NCBI RefSeq assembly: GCF_900108335.1 | Contig: NZ_FNVT01000002.1 | Location: forward strand, 372,001-436,000 | Source: Nonomuraea solani | GTDB taxonomy: Bacteria; Actinomycetota; Actinomycetes; Streptosporangiales; Streptosporangiaceae | DNA length: 64,000 bases | Direction of reading: 5' to 3' | Part shown: positions 7,525 through 16,683 of the stretch, piece after piece | How positions within the stretch are numbered: the stretch's first letter is position 1 | Layout: each line of letters begins with the position of its first letter | Notes under the pieces: generated by a model | What the model saw: the letters and a program-made list of their open reading frames with translations, nothing else | Database searches by the model: none | Told to the model about the DNA's origin: nothing | Position numbers and translations under genes: made by a program

Positions 7525-9147
7525 ATGCGCCAGCTGACCGCACTCGACGCCCAGTTCCTCAACGTCGAGACGGCGACCACCGCCGCGCACGTCGCCGGGC
7601 TGGCGCTCCTCGACTCGGCGGACGGTTCGGTCAACCGGGACGCGCTGGCGGTTCTCCTGCTGGAGCGGCTCCACCTGTCGCCCGCTCTCAGCCTGCGACT
7701 GGCGGAGGTGCCGCTCGGGCTCGACCGGCCCTACTGGGTGGCCGATCCGGGCTTCGACATCGACAACCACCTGTTCGAGCTGACGCTGCCCGCGCCCGGG
7801 AACGACTGGCAGCTCGCCGAGGCGGTGGCGGAGATCCACGCCCGCAGGCTCGACCGGGCGCATCCGCTGTGGGAGATGCATGTGATCCATGGGCTGCCCG
7901 GCGGCCGGGTGGCGGTCTATACGAAGGTTCATCACGCCGCCATCGACGGCATCTCGGGGGCGGAGACGCTTGCCACTCTTCTCGATCTCAACCCGGCCGG
8001 CACGAGGAATGGTGACGTTGGGGGCAGAGCGTGTGGAAAGGGCGCGGCTGGGGCGGCAGTTAAGACGGAGGCAGAGGGTGAGGTGGGGGCAGAGGGCGGA
8101 GCCAAGGGCTTGGGTCGGGAGGATGGTGGGCAGCGGGGGAAGGAGGGGCGTCCGTGCGAGAGGGGGGCCGACCCCGAGGAGGCCGCGCCCGGCTTGATCG
8201 GGATGCTGGCCGGGGCCGCCGTGCAGAGCGTGACCCACCCCGTGCGCGTCGTCCGGGCCGTCGTCAACGCGGCCGGTGACCTGGACGCCATCCCCCTGGT
8301 AGCGGGCCTTCCCGGGGCGAAGCTGATCGCCAGGGCCGCCCGGGTGGTCGCCGGCGATCGGCAGCGGCGTCCCGAACTGCCCGGTCTCGCCGTCCCGCGC
8401 ACCCCGTTCAACGGTCCCATCAGCGCCCGCCGTCACCTGTCGTTCGGGTCGCTGTCCCTCAAGGACGTCAAGGCCGTCGCCAAGGTCAACGGCATGAGTG
8501 TCAACGACGTCGTCATGACCCTGTGCACCTCCGCCCTGCGCTCGTGGTTGCGCGAGCGGGACGCGCTGCCCGAGGAGCCGCTGATCGTGGCCGTTCCCGT
8601 GGCAGTCCGTACGGCGAAGGCCAAAGACCTGGTGGGCAACCAGATCTCCGCCATGGTCACCCCCGTGCCCACGAACATCCCCGACCCCATGGAACGCCTG
8701 CAGGCCGTCGGCCACGTGATGGGCCAGGCCAAGCGGCGGTTCGCGCTGGCCCCGGCGACCTGGCTGAGCGAGCTGTGCTCGCTGCTGCCCGCCCCGGTCA
8801 CCAGTCTGGCCACGCCGGCGATCTTCCGGCTGGCGGGCCTGGCGTGCCCGCCGATCAACCTGATCATCAGCAATGTCCCCGGCCCGCAGTTCCCGCTGTA
8901 TCTGTGCGGCGGCAGGGTGCTCTCGTACTATCCGATGTCCGTCCTGACCGACCTGAGCGGCGGCGTCAACATCACCTGCTTCTCCTACGACGGCATGCTC
9001 GACTTCGGCATCGTGGCCTGCCCCGAGCGCGTGGACGACGTGTGGAGCCTGATGCGCCACCTGCGCACGGCCCTCGACGAACTGCTGGACGAGCGCGTGA
9101 GCGACGAGTTCCGCGACGGTGCCGGCGTAGATCTGGTGGCCGGCTAG
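7525..9147 (+). CDS. Wax ester synthase/diacylglycerol acyltransferase (WS/DGAT)
   Basis: A 540-residue bifunctional acyltransferase of the actinobacterial WS/DGAT family, expected to make triacylglycerol or wax esters from acyl-CoA at the membrane. The start matches the family (RQLTALDAQFLNVE), the active-site HHAAIDG lies near residue 136, and the C-terminal half has the conserved LIISNVPGPQFPLYLCG region. An AAGGAGAG ribosome-binding site precedes the ATG. It is longer than usual (about 460 residues) because of a low-complexity stretch of about 60 residues rich in Gly, Glu, Lys and Arg (bases about 8007-8180), just after the catalytic subdomain, with codon use unlike the rest of the gene. 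Confidence 0.92.
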   Translation: MRQLTALDAQFLNVETATTAAHVAGLALLDSADGSVNRDALAVLLLERLHLSPALSLRLAEVPLGLDRPYWVADPGFDIDNHLFELTLPAPGNDWQLAEAVAEIHARRLDRAHPLWEMHVIHGLPGGRVAVYTKVHHAAIDGISGAETLATLLDLNPAGTRNGDVGGRACGKGAAGAAVKTEAEGEVGAEGGAKGLGREDGGQRGKEGRPCERGADPEEAAPGLIGMLAGAAVQSVTHPVRVVRAVVNAAGDLDAIPLVAGLPGAKLIARAARVVAGDRQRRPELPGLAVPRTPFNGPISARRHLSFGSLSLKDVKAVAKVNGMSVNDVVMTLCTSALRSWLRERDALPEEPLIVAVPVAVRTAKAKDLVGNQISAMVTPVPTNIPDPMERLQAVGHVMGQAKRRFALAPATWLSELCSLLPAPVTSLATPAIFRLAGLACPPINLIISNVPGPQFPLYLCGGRVLSYYPMSVLTDLSGGVNITCFSYDGMLDFGIVACPERVDDVWSLMRHLRTALDELLDERVSDEFRDGAGVDLVAG

Positions 9148-9180
9148 AGAACCCTCTCGACGCACGGGCGACTCATTCGT

Positions 9181-9214
9181 GTATCGTATGAGACAAAGTT
9201 GTCTCATACGATAC
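9181..9214. promoter_or_regulatory. Perfect 34-bp palindrome, TetR operator
   Basis: Two perfect 16-bp arms (9181-9196 starting GTATCGTATGAGACAA, and 9199-9214) around an AG centre, 13 bp before the TetR start codon. The position between the promoter region and the gene, and the length, suit a TetR-family autoregulatory operator controlling the regulator and the downstream MFS pump. Confidence 0.85.
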
Positions 9215-9227
9215 GAAGGTGTACAGC

Positions 9228-9800
9228 ATGACGAGCCGCGAACAGATCATGAAGGCGGCGATCCAGCACCTCAATGAGAACCCGGTCGCCTCCATGGCCC
9301 AGTTGGCCGAGGCGGTGGGGATCAGCCGGGCCACGCTGCACCGCCACTTCAGCAGCCGCGAAGAGCTGATGGTGGCCCTCGCGCACCTCGCCCACGACGA
9401 GTGGGAGCGGGCCCAGATCGCCTGCGGCCTCGACGAGGCGACCGCCTCCGGCGACCCCGTGGCGATCGAGCGGGCCATGACCTCGTTGATGGCCGCGTTC
9501 GCCGACATGGCCGACGAGTACGGCTTCGGCCTGACCGACCACACCATGGCGGTCCACCCCGACCTGAAACGCCGCGCCGACGCCATGGAGGAGCGGGAGT
9601 TCGCCTTCTACGCCGCCGCCCAGCGCGCGGGCCTGCTCCGCTCCGACCTGCCCGTCCGCTGGGTGGGCAACGTCGTGTTCGGCCTGCTCGTCAGCGTACG
9701 AGACAGCCTGCGACGCGGCGACGTGGCCCGCCGCGACGTGGCCCGCCTGTTCGTGGACACCTTCCTGCACGGCACGGCGGAAAGAAGGGAGACGTCATGA
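9228..9800 (+). CDS. TetR-family transcriptional regulator
   Basis: A 190-residue repressor. The N-terminal helix-turn-helix is clear (SMAQLAEAVGISRATLHRHFSSREEL, residues about 23-48); the rest is a helical ligand-binding domain. The ATG at 9228 is preferred over GTG 9219 because GAAGG at 9215-9219 is correctly spaced. The gene overlaps the MFS transporter by 4 nt (ATGA), so the two are co-translated. With the palindrome just upstream, this is a typical drug-responsive autoregulated efflux operon: ligand binding would release the repressor and induce the pump. The ligand is unknown. Confidence 0.92.
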   Translation: MTSREQIMKAAIQHLNENPVASMAQLAEAVGISRATLHRHFSSREELMVALAHLAHDEWERAQIACGLDEATASGDPVAIERAMTSLMAAFADMADEYGFGLTDHTMAVHPDLKRRADAMEEREFAFYAAAQRAGLLRSDLPVRWVGNVVFGLLVSVRDSLRRGDVARRDVARLFVDTFLHGTAERRETS

Positions 9801-11308
9801 CGATCACCGACACACCCACACCGCCCGTCTCGGCGAGGCGGCGATGGGCGGGGCTGGCCGTGCTGTCGGCCAGCGTGCTGGTCGTGGTCATGGACATGAC
9901 CGTGCTGAACGTCGCCCTGCCGGCCATCTCCGAGGATCTGCGGCCCGGCTCGATCGAGCTGCTGTGGATGGTGGACGCGTACGCGCTGGTGCTGTCCGGC
10001 CTGCTGGTCACCGTGAGCGCCCTGGGCGACCGGTGGGGCCGCAAGCGCATGCTGATGGCCGGGTTCGCGGTGTTCGGGGTGGCCTCGATGGCGGTGCTGG
10101 CGGCCGGGAGCCCGCTGGAGGTCATCGCCGTGCGGGCCCTGCTCGGGGTGGGCGGCGCCATGATCATGCCGTCCACGCTGTCCATGATCAGAAACCTGTT
10201 CACCGACCCCGGCGAGCGCGCGAAGGCGCTGGGCGTGTGGGCGGCGATGGCCGCCGTCGGAGCCGCGCTGGGACCGATCGTGGCGGGGTTCCTGCTGGAG
10301 CATTTCAGCTGGCACGCGGCATTCCTGGTGAACGTGCCCGTCATGGTGATCGCGATCGCCGCCGGGCTGTTCCTGCTGCCGGAGTCCAGAAACCCGAACC
10401 CCGGCCGCTGGGACGTCCTGGGCACGGTGCTGTCGATGGCGGGCATGGTGGCGCTGCTGTACGCGGTCAAGAACATCGGCAAGTACGGCCTGACCTCCCC
10501 CGGCGCCCTGCTGGCGGCCATGCTGGCGGCGGCGACGCTGGGCTGGTTCGTGGTGCGGTGCCTGCGCAGGCCGGATCCGCTGCTGGAGGTCAGGCTGTTC
10601 CGCAGCGCGCCCTTCACGGCCGGCGTGATCACGGCGCTGACCACCTCGATCGCGATGGCCGCGGTGCTGCTGCTGCTCGCCCAGTGGATGCAGCTCGTGC
10701 AGGGGTACGCGCCGCTGGAGACGGGCGTGCGCCTGCTGCCGGCCGCGCTGGCCGCCATCGTCGCCTCTCCCCTGGCTCCGGGTTTGGCGGCCCGAATCGG
10801 CGCCCGCGCGGTGCTGGCGGGCGGCCTGGCCCTGACGGGGCTGGGGTTCCTGCTGCTCTATCTGGCGCCGAGCCCGCTGGGCTACGGGCCGGTGGCGGGC
10901 GCGCTGGTGCTGATCGGCGCCGGGAACGGCGCGCTGGCGATCGCCTCCGCCGCCATCATGTCGGGTACGCCCGCCGCGAAGGCGGGCAGCGCGGCGGCCC
11001 TCGAGGAGACCAGTTACGAGCTCGGCGGCGCGCTCGGCGTGGCCGTCCTGGGCAGCGTCGCGGCGGCCGTCTACCGGCAGGAGCTGGAGTACTCCGGTCC
11101 GGCGGCCGGCGTCGTACAGGAGAGTCTGGGCGGGGCGCTCGACGCGGCCAGGGAGCTGGGCGCCGGAGAGCTGGCCGAGCAGGCCAGGCAGGCGTTCACG
11201 GACTCGCTGGTCCTGACCGGCGGAGCGGGGGCCGCGCTGGTGCTGGCGGGCGCGCTGGCGGTGTGGTTTCTCACCCCACGCGACCTCGACGTACTCTCAG
11301 AACATTAG
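9797..11308 (+). CDS. MFS drug efflux transporter, DHA2/14-helix family
   Basis: A 503-residue integral membrane drug:H+ antiporter. Signature features are MDMTVLNVALPAI in helix 1 (motif D1), LGDRWGRKRML in the helix 2-3 loop (motif A), and GPIVAGFLLEHFSWHAAF in helix 5 (motif C). The length and about 14 hydrophobic segments place it in the QacA/SmvA-like DHA2 group. The start ATG overlaps the tetR stop codon. It is convergent with the XRE gene, the two ends overlapping by 4 nt. Substrate specificity is unknown; toxic organic cations are typical for the group. Confidence 0.92.
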   Translation: MTITDTPTPPVSARRRWAGLAVLSASVLVVVMDMTVLNVALPAISEDLRPGSIELLWMVDAYALVLSGLLVTVSALGDRWGRKRMLMAGFAVFGVASMAVLAAGSPLEVIAVRALLGVGGAMIMPSTLSMIRNLFTDPGERAKALGVWAAMAAVGAALGPIVAGFLLEHFSWHAAFLVNVPVMVIAIAAGLFLLPESRNPNPGRWDVLGTVLSMAGMVALLYAVKNIGKYGLTSPGALLAAMLAAATLGWFVVRCLRRPDPLLEVRLFRSAPFTAGVITALTTSIAMAAVLLLLAQWMQLVQGYAPLETGVRLLPAALAAIVASPLAPGLAARIGARAVLAGGLALTGLGFLLLYLAPSPLGYGPVAGALVLIGAGNGALAIASAAIMSGTPAAKAGSAAALEETSYELGGALGVAVLGSVAAAVYRQELEYSGPAAGVVQESLGGALDAARELGAGELAEQARQAFTDSLVLTGGAGAALVLAGALAVWFLTPRDLDVLSEH

Positions 11309-11739
11309 CCCTCCGGGCCCGCCACCTGTTCCGCCACGCGGCCGATTCTGGCCAGGCGGGCCAGGGCGGGCCTGGAGAGCACCTCACCGATGTCGTGCAA
11401 CGCCACGATCAGCTCCTCCACCCCGTCGAGCGGCATGTCCCGCTCCCGGTTGAGCAGAATCCCCCGATATTCCTCACGTGGCACCGCCCGCCCCGGCAGC
11501 TCGATCGGGTCGTCCTCGGCGCGGAACAACGCCGGCACGGAGGTGTCCAAGACCAGGGCGAGGGCGGTCAGCTCGGCCGCCGTGAAAGAGCGCTGGCCGC
11601 GCTCGGCCTGGTGCACGGCCTGACGGCTCCACGGCCGGTCCAGGTAGCCGCCCAGGGCCTCGCCCAGCTCGGTCAGCGACATCCGGCGCTCCGCCCGCAA
11701 ACGCGCGATCTGCCGCCCTATGGCCTCTTCGACCCTCAT
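11305..11739 (-). CDS. XRE-family helix-turn-helix regulator
   Basis: A 144-residue DNA-binding protein. An N-terminal XRE HTH (IGRQIARLRAERRMSLTELGEAL to SRQAVHQAERGQRSFTAAEL, residues about 8-56) is followed by an uncharacterised helical C-terminal part. The ATG at 11739 is preferred (GGGGGATGGG just upstream); upstream in-frame starts reach 11769. The gene diverges from the STAS-domain gene across a short promoter region. The regulated genes are unknown. Confidence 0.8.
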   Translation of the reverse strand: MRVEEAIGRQIARLRAERRMSLTELGEALGGYLDRPWSRQAVHQAERGQRSFTAAELTALALVLDTSVPALFRAEDDPIELPGRAVPREEYRGILLNRERDMPLDGVEELIVALHDIGEVLSRPALARLARIGRVAEQVAGPEG

Positions 11740-11788
11740 CCCATCCCCCACTCGTGTCATTCCCCACAATGACGCCGACAGTCAGCGA

Positions 11789-11818
11789 TTGACAAGCCGC
11801 CGCTCCGGGCAGTAGTGT
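11789..11818 (+). promoter_or_regulatory. Predicted sigma-70-type promoter for the STAS gene
   Basis: TTGACA (11789-11794), an 18-bp spacer and TAGTGT (11813-11818), about 60 bp before the chosen STAS start. The -35 is a perfect match to the housekeeping consensus. Confidence 0.5.
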
Positions 11819-11878
11819 AAATGTACAGATTTCCCCGTCAATATGGCCAATGACATGTGGCCGATGGTGAGGCGCGAG

Positions 11879-12295
11879 ATGCAGGACATCGTCCTTGAGG
11901 TGCTCGGACCGGCCGGCGACTGCGCGGTGATCAAAGTCGGCGGAGAGGTCGACGTGTTCACCGCCCCCAAGCTCCGCGAGCAGATCGTCGACCTCGCGGC
12001 CAAGGGCGTGGTGCACGTCGTCGCCGACCTGAGCAGCGTGGAGTTCCTCGACTCCACCGGCCTGGGCGTGCTGGTCGGGGGCCTGAAGCGGCTCCGTTCG
12101 CAGGACGGCTCGCTCGCGCTGGTCATGAACACGGACCGGATCACGAAGATCTTCCGGATCACCGGGCTCACGGCGGTGTTCCCCTCCCACTCCTCGGTCC
12201 AGGACGCGATCAAGGCCGACCCGCACTGGGTGAGCGCGGCCGAGGGCGCGTCCGGGACCGTCGAGGAGTGGTGCAAGGGACACAACCTGACCTAG
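11879..12295 (+). CDS. STAS-domain anti-anti-sigma factor
   Basis: A 138-residue anti-sigma-factor antagonist homologue. The STAS core has the phosphorylatable Ser in [15 protein letters not shown] (near residue 58), the site an anti-sigma kinase would phosphorylate to release the cognate sigma factor. The ATG at 11879 is chosen because GGTGAGG lies 6 nt upstream; an in-frame ATG at 11843 lacks a ribosome-binding site. After the domain there is a 25-residue tail. No kinase or sigma gene is adjacent, so the partner must be elsewhere. It is convergent with the second aldo/keto reductase gene (4-nt overlap). Confidence 0.85.
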   Translation: MQDIVLEVLGPAGDCAVIKVGGEVDVFTAPKLREQIVDLAAKGVVHVVADLSSVEFLDSTGLGVLVGGLKRLRSQDGSLALVMNTDRITKIFRITGLTAVFPSHSSVQDAIKADPHWVSAAEGASGTVEEWCKGHNLT

Positions 12296-13221
12296 AGGGA
12301 CGAAGCCTCGTCCAGGAGGCTCAGCTCTTCGGCGCTGAGCGTCAGCGCCGAAGCCTCCATCAGCGGCCGCAACTGCTCCACGTTGCGCGCGCTCGCGATC
12401 GGCGCCGTGACCGTCGGCTGGGCCGCGAGCCAGGCCAGCGCCACGGCCGCCGGCGCGGCCTCGTGGCCGGCCGCCACCTTCGCCAGCGCCTCCAGCGTCT
12501 TCGGCCCGCGCTCGGTCTCCAGGTACGTGGCCGCCATCCCCGCCCGAGGGCTGTCCACGGTGACGCCGGGCGCGTATTTGCCGGTCAGGAACCCGCGCGC
12601 CAGCCCGAAGTACGGCGTGCTGGTCAGCCCCTCCCGGGCCACCACGTCCCGCAGGTCGCCCTCGTAGTCGCGCTCGACCAGGTTGTACGGCTGCTGCAAC
12701 GCCACATACCTGACCAGCCCCTCGTCGTCGGAGACCTTGAGCGCCTCCGCCAGCCGCGCCGCGCCATGGTTGGACGCGCCGACGTAACGCACCTTGCCCT
12801 CCTTGACCAGCGCGTCGAACGCGGTCAGCGTCTCCACCAGCGGCGTGTCGTGGTCGTCCACGTGCGCCCAGTAGAGGTCGATGTAGTCGGTACGCAGCCG
12901 CCGCAGCGAGTCTTCGACCGCCGTCTTGATCGTCGCCGGGGCCAGCCCCTTCAGCCCCTCCAGCATGCCGACCTTGGTGGCCAGCACGAGCGACTCGCGG
13001 TTGCCGCGCTCGGCCATCCACTCGCCGATGATCGTCTCGGAGGTCGACTCGCCGGTCGCCCAGTACGGGTACACGTCCGCCGTGTCGAGGAAGTTCCCGC
13101 CGCCTTCGACGTAGGCGTCCAGGACCGCGAACGAGGTCTCCTTGTCGGCCGTCCAGCCGAAGACGTTGGTGCCGAGCGATATCGGGAAAACGGACAGGTC
13201 CGTGGTGCCTATAGATCTCAT
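12292..13221 (-). CDS. Aldo/keto reductase
   Basis: A 309-residue NADPH-dependent oxidoreductase. Catalytic residues are visible: Asp and Tyr in [11 protein letters not shown], Lys in LVLATKVG, His in [10 protein letters not shown]. Cofactor-binding segments near the C-terminus include [12 protein letters not shown]. It is clearly different from the first reductase of the window, so not a recent duplicate. It is transcribed alone, convergent with the STAS gene, and diverges from the secreted esterase gene with 35 bp between starts. Substrate not predictable. Confidence 0.9.
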   Translation of the reverse strand: MRSIGTTDLSVFPISLGTNVFGWTADKETSFAVLDAYVEGGGNFLDTADVYPYWATGESTSETIIGEWMAERGNRESLVLATKVGMLEGLKGLAPATIKTAVEDSLRRLRTDYIDLYWAHVDDHDTPLVETLTAFDALVKEGKVRYVGASNHGAARLAEALKVSDDEGLVRYVALQQPYNLVERDYEGDLRDVVAREGLTSTPYFGLARGFLTGKYAPGVTVDSPRAGMAATYLETERGPKTLEALAKVAAGHEAAPAAVALAWLAAQPTVTAPIASARNVEQLRPLMEASALTLSAEELSLLDEASSL

Positions 13222-13256
13222 CCCGCTATTATCCGCGCAGCCAAAAGGGAGGCTCG

Positions 13257-14201
13257 ATGCGGCCCCGGTTACCTGGATGCCTGGTCGGAGCGCTGGTCGC
13301 CGGCGGGCTGTTCGTGCTCGGCGTGGTGGTGCTCCTGCCCGATACCCCCGATGAGCCCCGGCCGGAACCCCGGCCGTCGTCCCCGCTGGTGACGGAGCGG
13401 CGGCTCGACGAGCGCAGGATGGAGCTGACGATCAGGTCGGCCGCGCTCGGCGCCACCACGAAGGTCCGCCTGCTGCTGCCGCGCGGCTGGGAGTCGCGTA
13501 CCGGCTGGCCGGTGTTGTGGCTGCTGCACGGCGGGCTGGACGATCAGACGTCCTGGACCGCGAAGACCGACGTCGAGGCGCTCACGCGCGACAGCGGCGT
13601 GCTCGTCGTGATGCCGGACGGCGGCAAATGCGGTGGTTACTCCGACTGGTGGAACGGCGGCGCGGGCGGGCCGCCGCGCTGGGAGACCTACCACCTGAAG
13701 GAGCTGCTGCCGCTGCTCGAATCCCGCTACCGGGCGGGCGACCGGCGCGCCGTGGCGGGCTACTCGATGGGCGGGCAGGGCGCCATGCTGTACGCGGCCA
13801 AGGGCCGTTTCGAGGCGGCGGCCTCGTTCAGCGGCGCCGTGCACATTCTGGCCCCCGGCGTCCCGCAGGCCGTGATGGCCGGGACCACGATCGGCTGTTT
13901 CGGCACCGACTGGAAACGCGTCTGGGGCGACCCCGAGGAGCAGCGCGACGTCTGGCGCGCGCACAACCCCTACGACCTGGCCGACCGGCTCGAAGGCGTC
14001 GACCTGTACGTGGCCGCCGGTGAGGGCGACCTGGTGGAGGACCTGGCGAACCGCGCGGCCAGGGCGTTCACCGGGCGGCTGAAGGAGCTGGACATTCCGG
14101 TGCGGACCCACTTCTACCGGGGCGGGCACAATCACACGTACTGGCAGCGGGAGCTGCACCGGGCGTACCCGATGCTCATGAAGGCCATCGGGGTCAGTTG
14201 A
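13257..14201 (+). CDS. Secreted/anchored alpha/beta-hydrolase esterase (antigen 85-like fold)
   Basis: A 314-residue esterase. An N-terminal hydrophobic segment (LVGALVAGGLFVLGVVVLLP) works as signal or anchor, followed by a Pro-rich linker. The hydrolase domain has WPVLWLLHGG (oxyanion region), the nucleophile elbow AGYSMGGQG, and a C-terminal catalytic His in YRGGHNHTYWQ. This layout matches the esterase family related to mycobacterial antigen 85 mycolyltransferases, though mycolate transfer cannot be assumed. GGGAGG precedes the ATG. The end overlaps the convergent prenyl synthase gene by 8 nt. Confidence 0.85.
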   Translation: MRPRLPGCLVGALVAGGLFVLGVVVLLPDTPDEPRPEPRPSSPLVTERRLDERRMELTIRSAALGATTKVRLLLPRGWESRTGWPVLWLLHGGLDDQTSWTAKTDVEALTRDSGVLVVMPDGGKCGGYSDWWNGGAGGPPRWETYHLKELLPLLESRYRAGDRRAVAGYSMGGQGAMLYAAKGRFEAAASFSGAVHILAPGVPQAVMAGTTIGCFGTDWKRVWGDPEEQRDVWRAHNPYDLADRLEGVDLYVAAGEGDLVEDLANRAARAFTGRLKELDIPVRTHFYRGGHNHTYWQRELHRAYPMLMKAIGVS

Positions 14202-15216
14202 CCCGGTGCACCAGGGAGTCGCACAGCGCGCGGAGGTCGTCGGCGGCCGGCAGGTGCGCGTCCATGACGTCCATGGCCGCCGCCAGGTGCCGCTCGGCCA
14301 GGGCCTGCGCCGCCGCCCGGCCGCCGGCCTCCTCCGCGAGGCGGGCGGCGCGCCGTACCGAGTCGTCGTCCGTCGCCCCTGACACGAGGATGGCCGACAG
14401 CTCGCGGGCGGCCGTGCACCGCGCGGACAGGGCGGCGAGGATGGGAAACGTCTTCTTCTCGCGGCGCAGGTCGTTGTGCACGGGCTTGCCCGTGACGTGC
14501 GGATCGCCCCAGACACCCAGCATGTCGTCCACGATCTGGAACGCCACGCCGAGATCTCGTCCCATCTCCCACATGCGGTCGGCGAGCTCCGGGGCGCCGC
14601 CCATGACGACGCCCGTCGCCGCGGCCGCCCCGAGCAGGCCGCCGGTCTTGCCCGCGGCCATCTCGACGTACTCGGCGGTGGAGACCCGGTCGGGCCCGGC
14701 CCACGAGCGGTGCTCGAAGGCCATGTCGGCGGTCTGGCCCTGGACGAGCTCGACGAGGGCCGATGACAGATAGCCCATCGCGTCGGGCCGCGCGGCGAGC
14801 TGGCTGACGGCCAGGGCCAGCAGCGCGTCGCCGGTCAGCAGCGCGGGCCCGACGCCGTACGCCTTCCAGAGCGCGTCGCGGTGCCTGCGCCGTTCGTCGT
14901 TGTCGATGATGTCGTCGTGCACCAGCGAGAAGGCGTGCACGAGCTCCACCGCCACCGCGGCGGGCAGCGCCGGCTCGGCCTCTCCCCCGGCCGCCTCGGC
15001 GCTGAGCAGGGCGATCGCGGGCCGCAGGCCCTTGCCACCGCCGTCGTCGTGCGACCGTCCGTCGACGTCGGACCACCCGAGAGTGAACGCCGCCATCCGC
15101 GCTCCCCAGGGGTGCAGGACGGAGACGGCGTCGCGGAGCGCGGGGTCGAAGAGTCTCCGGACGCGGGCGATGGCCTCGCCGCCGGGCCGTACGGGAGCCG
15201 GGTGGCCGAGGTCCAT
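14194..15216 (-). CDS. Geranylgeranyl/polyprenyl diphosphate synthase
   Basis: A 340-residue trans-isoprenyl diphosphate synthase. The first Asp-rich motif is HDDIIDND (about residues 99-106), and the second is FQIVDDMLGVWGD in the C-terminal half. GKGLRPA provides the IPP-binding Lys/Arg. It condenses IPP with allylic diphosphates; the two adjacent diterpene cyclases make GGPP the likely product. TAGGAGAG precedes the ATG. The gene diverges from the P450-cyclase operon over a 120-bp shared control region, consistent with joint regulation. Confidence 0.92.
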   Translation of the reverse strand: MDLGHPAPVRPGGEAIARVRRLFDPALRDAVSVLHPWGARMAAFTLGWSDVDGRSHDDGGGKGLRPAIALLSAEAAGGEAEPALPAAVAVELVHAFSLVHDDIIDNDERRRHRDALWKAYGVGPALLTGDALLALAVSQLAARPDAMGYLSSALVELVQGQTADMAFEHRSWAGPDRVSTAEYVEMAAGKTGGLLGAAAATGVVMGGAPELADRMWEMGRDLGVAFQIVDDMLGVWGDPHVTGKPVHNDLRREKKTFPILAALSARCTAARELSAILVSGATDDDSVRRAARLAEEAGGRAAAQALAERHLAAAMDVMDAHLPAADDLRALCDSLVHRVN

Positions 15217-15242
15217 GCGCGCTCTCCTACGTTAGTACGATC

Positions 15243-15271
15243 TTGAATTTACACGGAGAGTCGTGTGATAC
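15243..15271 (+). promoter_or_regulatory. Predicted promoter of the diterpene operon with embedded inverted repeat
   Basis: TTGAAT (15243-15248), a 17-bp spacer and TGATAC (15266-15271), pointing toward the P450 gene. The spacer contains an inverted repeat ACACG-N6-CGTGT (15251-15266). A second one, TCCGTC-N6-GACGGA (15304-15321), lies just before the P450 ribosome-binding site. Either could be an operator. Confidence 0.45.
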
Positions 15272-15336
15272 TCCACGGAAAGCTTAACTTTTGTCAGGAA
15301 ATGTCCGTCATGTGAGACGGATGTGATGGAGGTCTG

Positions 15337-16683
15337 GTGTCGTTCGGCAACGAGACCACCCGTCGAGCCCGCACACAGCCCTTTCTCCGTTCGCTGACCA
15401 GGCACGCCCGCGTCCCCTTACGCGCCTTCGAAGAGGCGAGCGACCAGGCCAATGGTGAGCTGGTCAGGCTCAACATGGGCCCGTTCCGCCCCTACCTGGT
15501 CACCCACCCGGACCACGTCCAGCACGTGCTCAAGACGAACCAGCCCAACTACATCCGCGCGGGCATGTTCTGGGACCCGCTGAGCCCGCTGCTCGGAACG
15601 GGGATCCTGTCGGACGGCGCGGGCTGGTCGGCGAGCCGGAGCATCCTGCAGCCGGTCTTCACCGCCCGCTACGTCGACTCGCTGACCGAGCGCATGGCCG
15701 AGATCGTCACCGACCTCATCGACACCGTCGTGGTGCCCGGCCGGCCCATCGACGTCGCCGACACCATCTCCGCCCTGGTCCACCCCACGATCGTGCGGCT
15801 GTTCCTGGGCGCCACGATCTCCGACGCCGACATCGAGCGGCTGGCCCCCGCCTACGACACGGGCGTGACGGCCCGCTCCATCCGGCTGCTGCTCCCCTTC
15901 GTACCCCAGCGCTTCCCCCTGCCCGGCGACAGCGCCTTCCGGCAGGCGATCAGGACCATCGACGAGGTCGTCTACCCCCGCATCCGGTACGCCAAGGCGC
16001 GCGGCCGGCACGCCAACGACCTCGTCTCCCTGCTCTGCCAGGCCCGCGCCGGCGAAACGGACGCGGAACGGCTCATCCGCGACGACATGGTGGCCATCCA
16101 CGGCGCCGCCACCGAGACCTCCGTCACCGCGCTGACCTGGGTGTGGCCGGCGCTGGACGCGCACCCGGAGATCGCCGCGAAGGTGTACGAGGAGATCGAG
16201 CGGGTGGTCGGGCCCGGCCCGGTCACCATGGCCCACCTGCCGCGGCTCGCCTATCTGCGGATGTTCGTGGACGAGCTGGTACGCCTCTACCCGCCCGGCT
16301 GGATCCTGCCCCGCACGGTGGTAGAGGCCGACACGATCGGCGGGGTACGGATCCCGGCCGGGTCCACGGTGGTGCTGAGCCCGTTCCTGACGCAGCGGCT
16401 GCCCGAGTTCTGGGACCGGCCGCTGGAGTTCGATCCCGAGCGGTTCGCGGCGGGCAACGGGCGCGGGCGGCACCGGTACGCGTACTTCCCGTTCGCGGCC
16501 GGACCGCACTCGTGCCTGGGGCCGCGCCTGTTCCAGATGGAGGCGCTGCTGCTGATCGCCGGGATCCTGAGCAGGTACCGGCCGGTCCTGCACGCCGACG
16601 GCCCCGTTCTCCCCCGGCTGGCCTCGACGCTGCGGCCCGGCACCGGACTGTCCATGACGCTCGTCCCCACGAGGTCCGGATGA
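15337..16683 (+). CDS. Cytochrome P450
   Basis: A 448-residue P450 monooxygenase, probably oxidising the diterpene made by the two downstream cyclases. The heme-ligand region is FPFAAGPHSCLGPRL near the C-terminus, with the ExxR helix in FVDELVRLYPP. The I-helix reads HGAATETSV, giving the usual acidic-Thr pair. The GTG start has GGAGG at 15328-15332. The stop overlaps the next ATG by 4 nt (ATGA), giving a tight operon P450-class I-class II. No ferredoxin or reductase gene is nearby, so redox partners must come from elsewhere. Confidence 0.92.
   Translation: MSFGNETTRRARTQPFLRSLTRHARVPLRAFEEASDQANGELVRLNMGPFRPYLVTHPDHVQHVLKTNQPNYIRAGMFWDPLSPLLGTGILSDGAGWSASRSILQPVFTARYVDSLTERMAEIVTDLIDTVVVPGRPIDVADTISALVHPTIVRLFLGATISDADIERLAPAYDTGVTARSIRLLLPFVPQRFPLPGDSAFRQAIRTIDEVVYPRIRYAKARGRHANDLVSLLCQARAGETDAERLIRDDMVAIHGAATETSVTALTWVWPALDAHPEIAAKVYEEIERVVGPGPVTMAHLPRLAYLRMFVDELVRLYPPGWILPRTVVEADTIGGVRIPAGSTVVLSPFLTQRLPEFWDRPLEFDPERFAAGNGRGRHRYAYFPFAAGPHSCLGPRLFQMEALLLIAGILSRYRPVLHADGPVLPRLASTLRPGTGLSMTLVPTRSG

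Noticed and set aside
7444..9207. 587-codon open frame antisense to WS/DGAT
   Set aside because: Shadow of a GC-rich gene with clear family motifs on the other strand.
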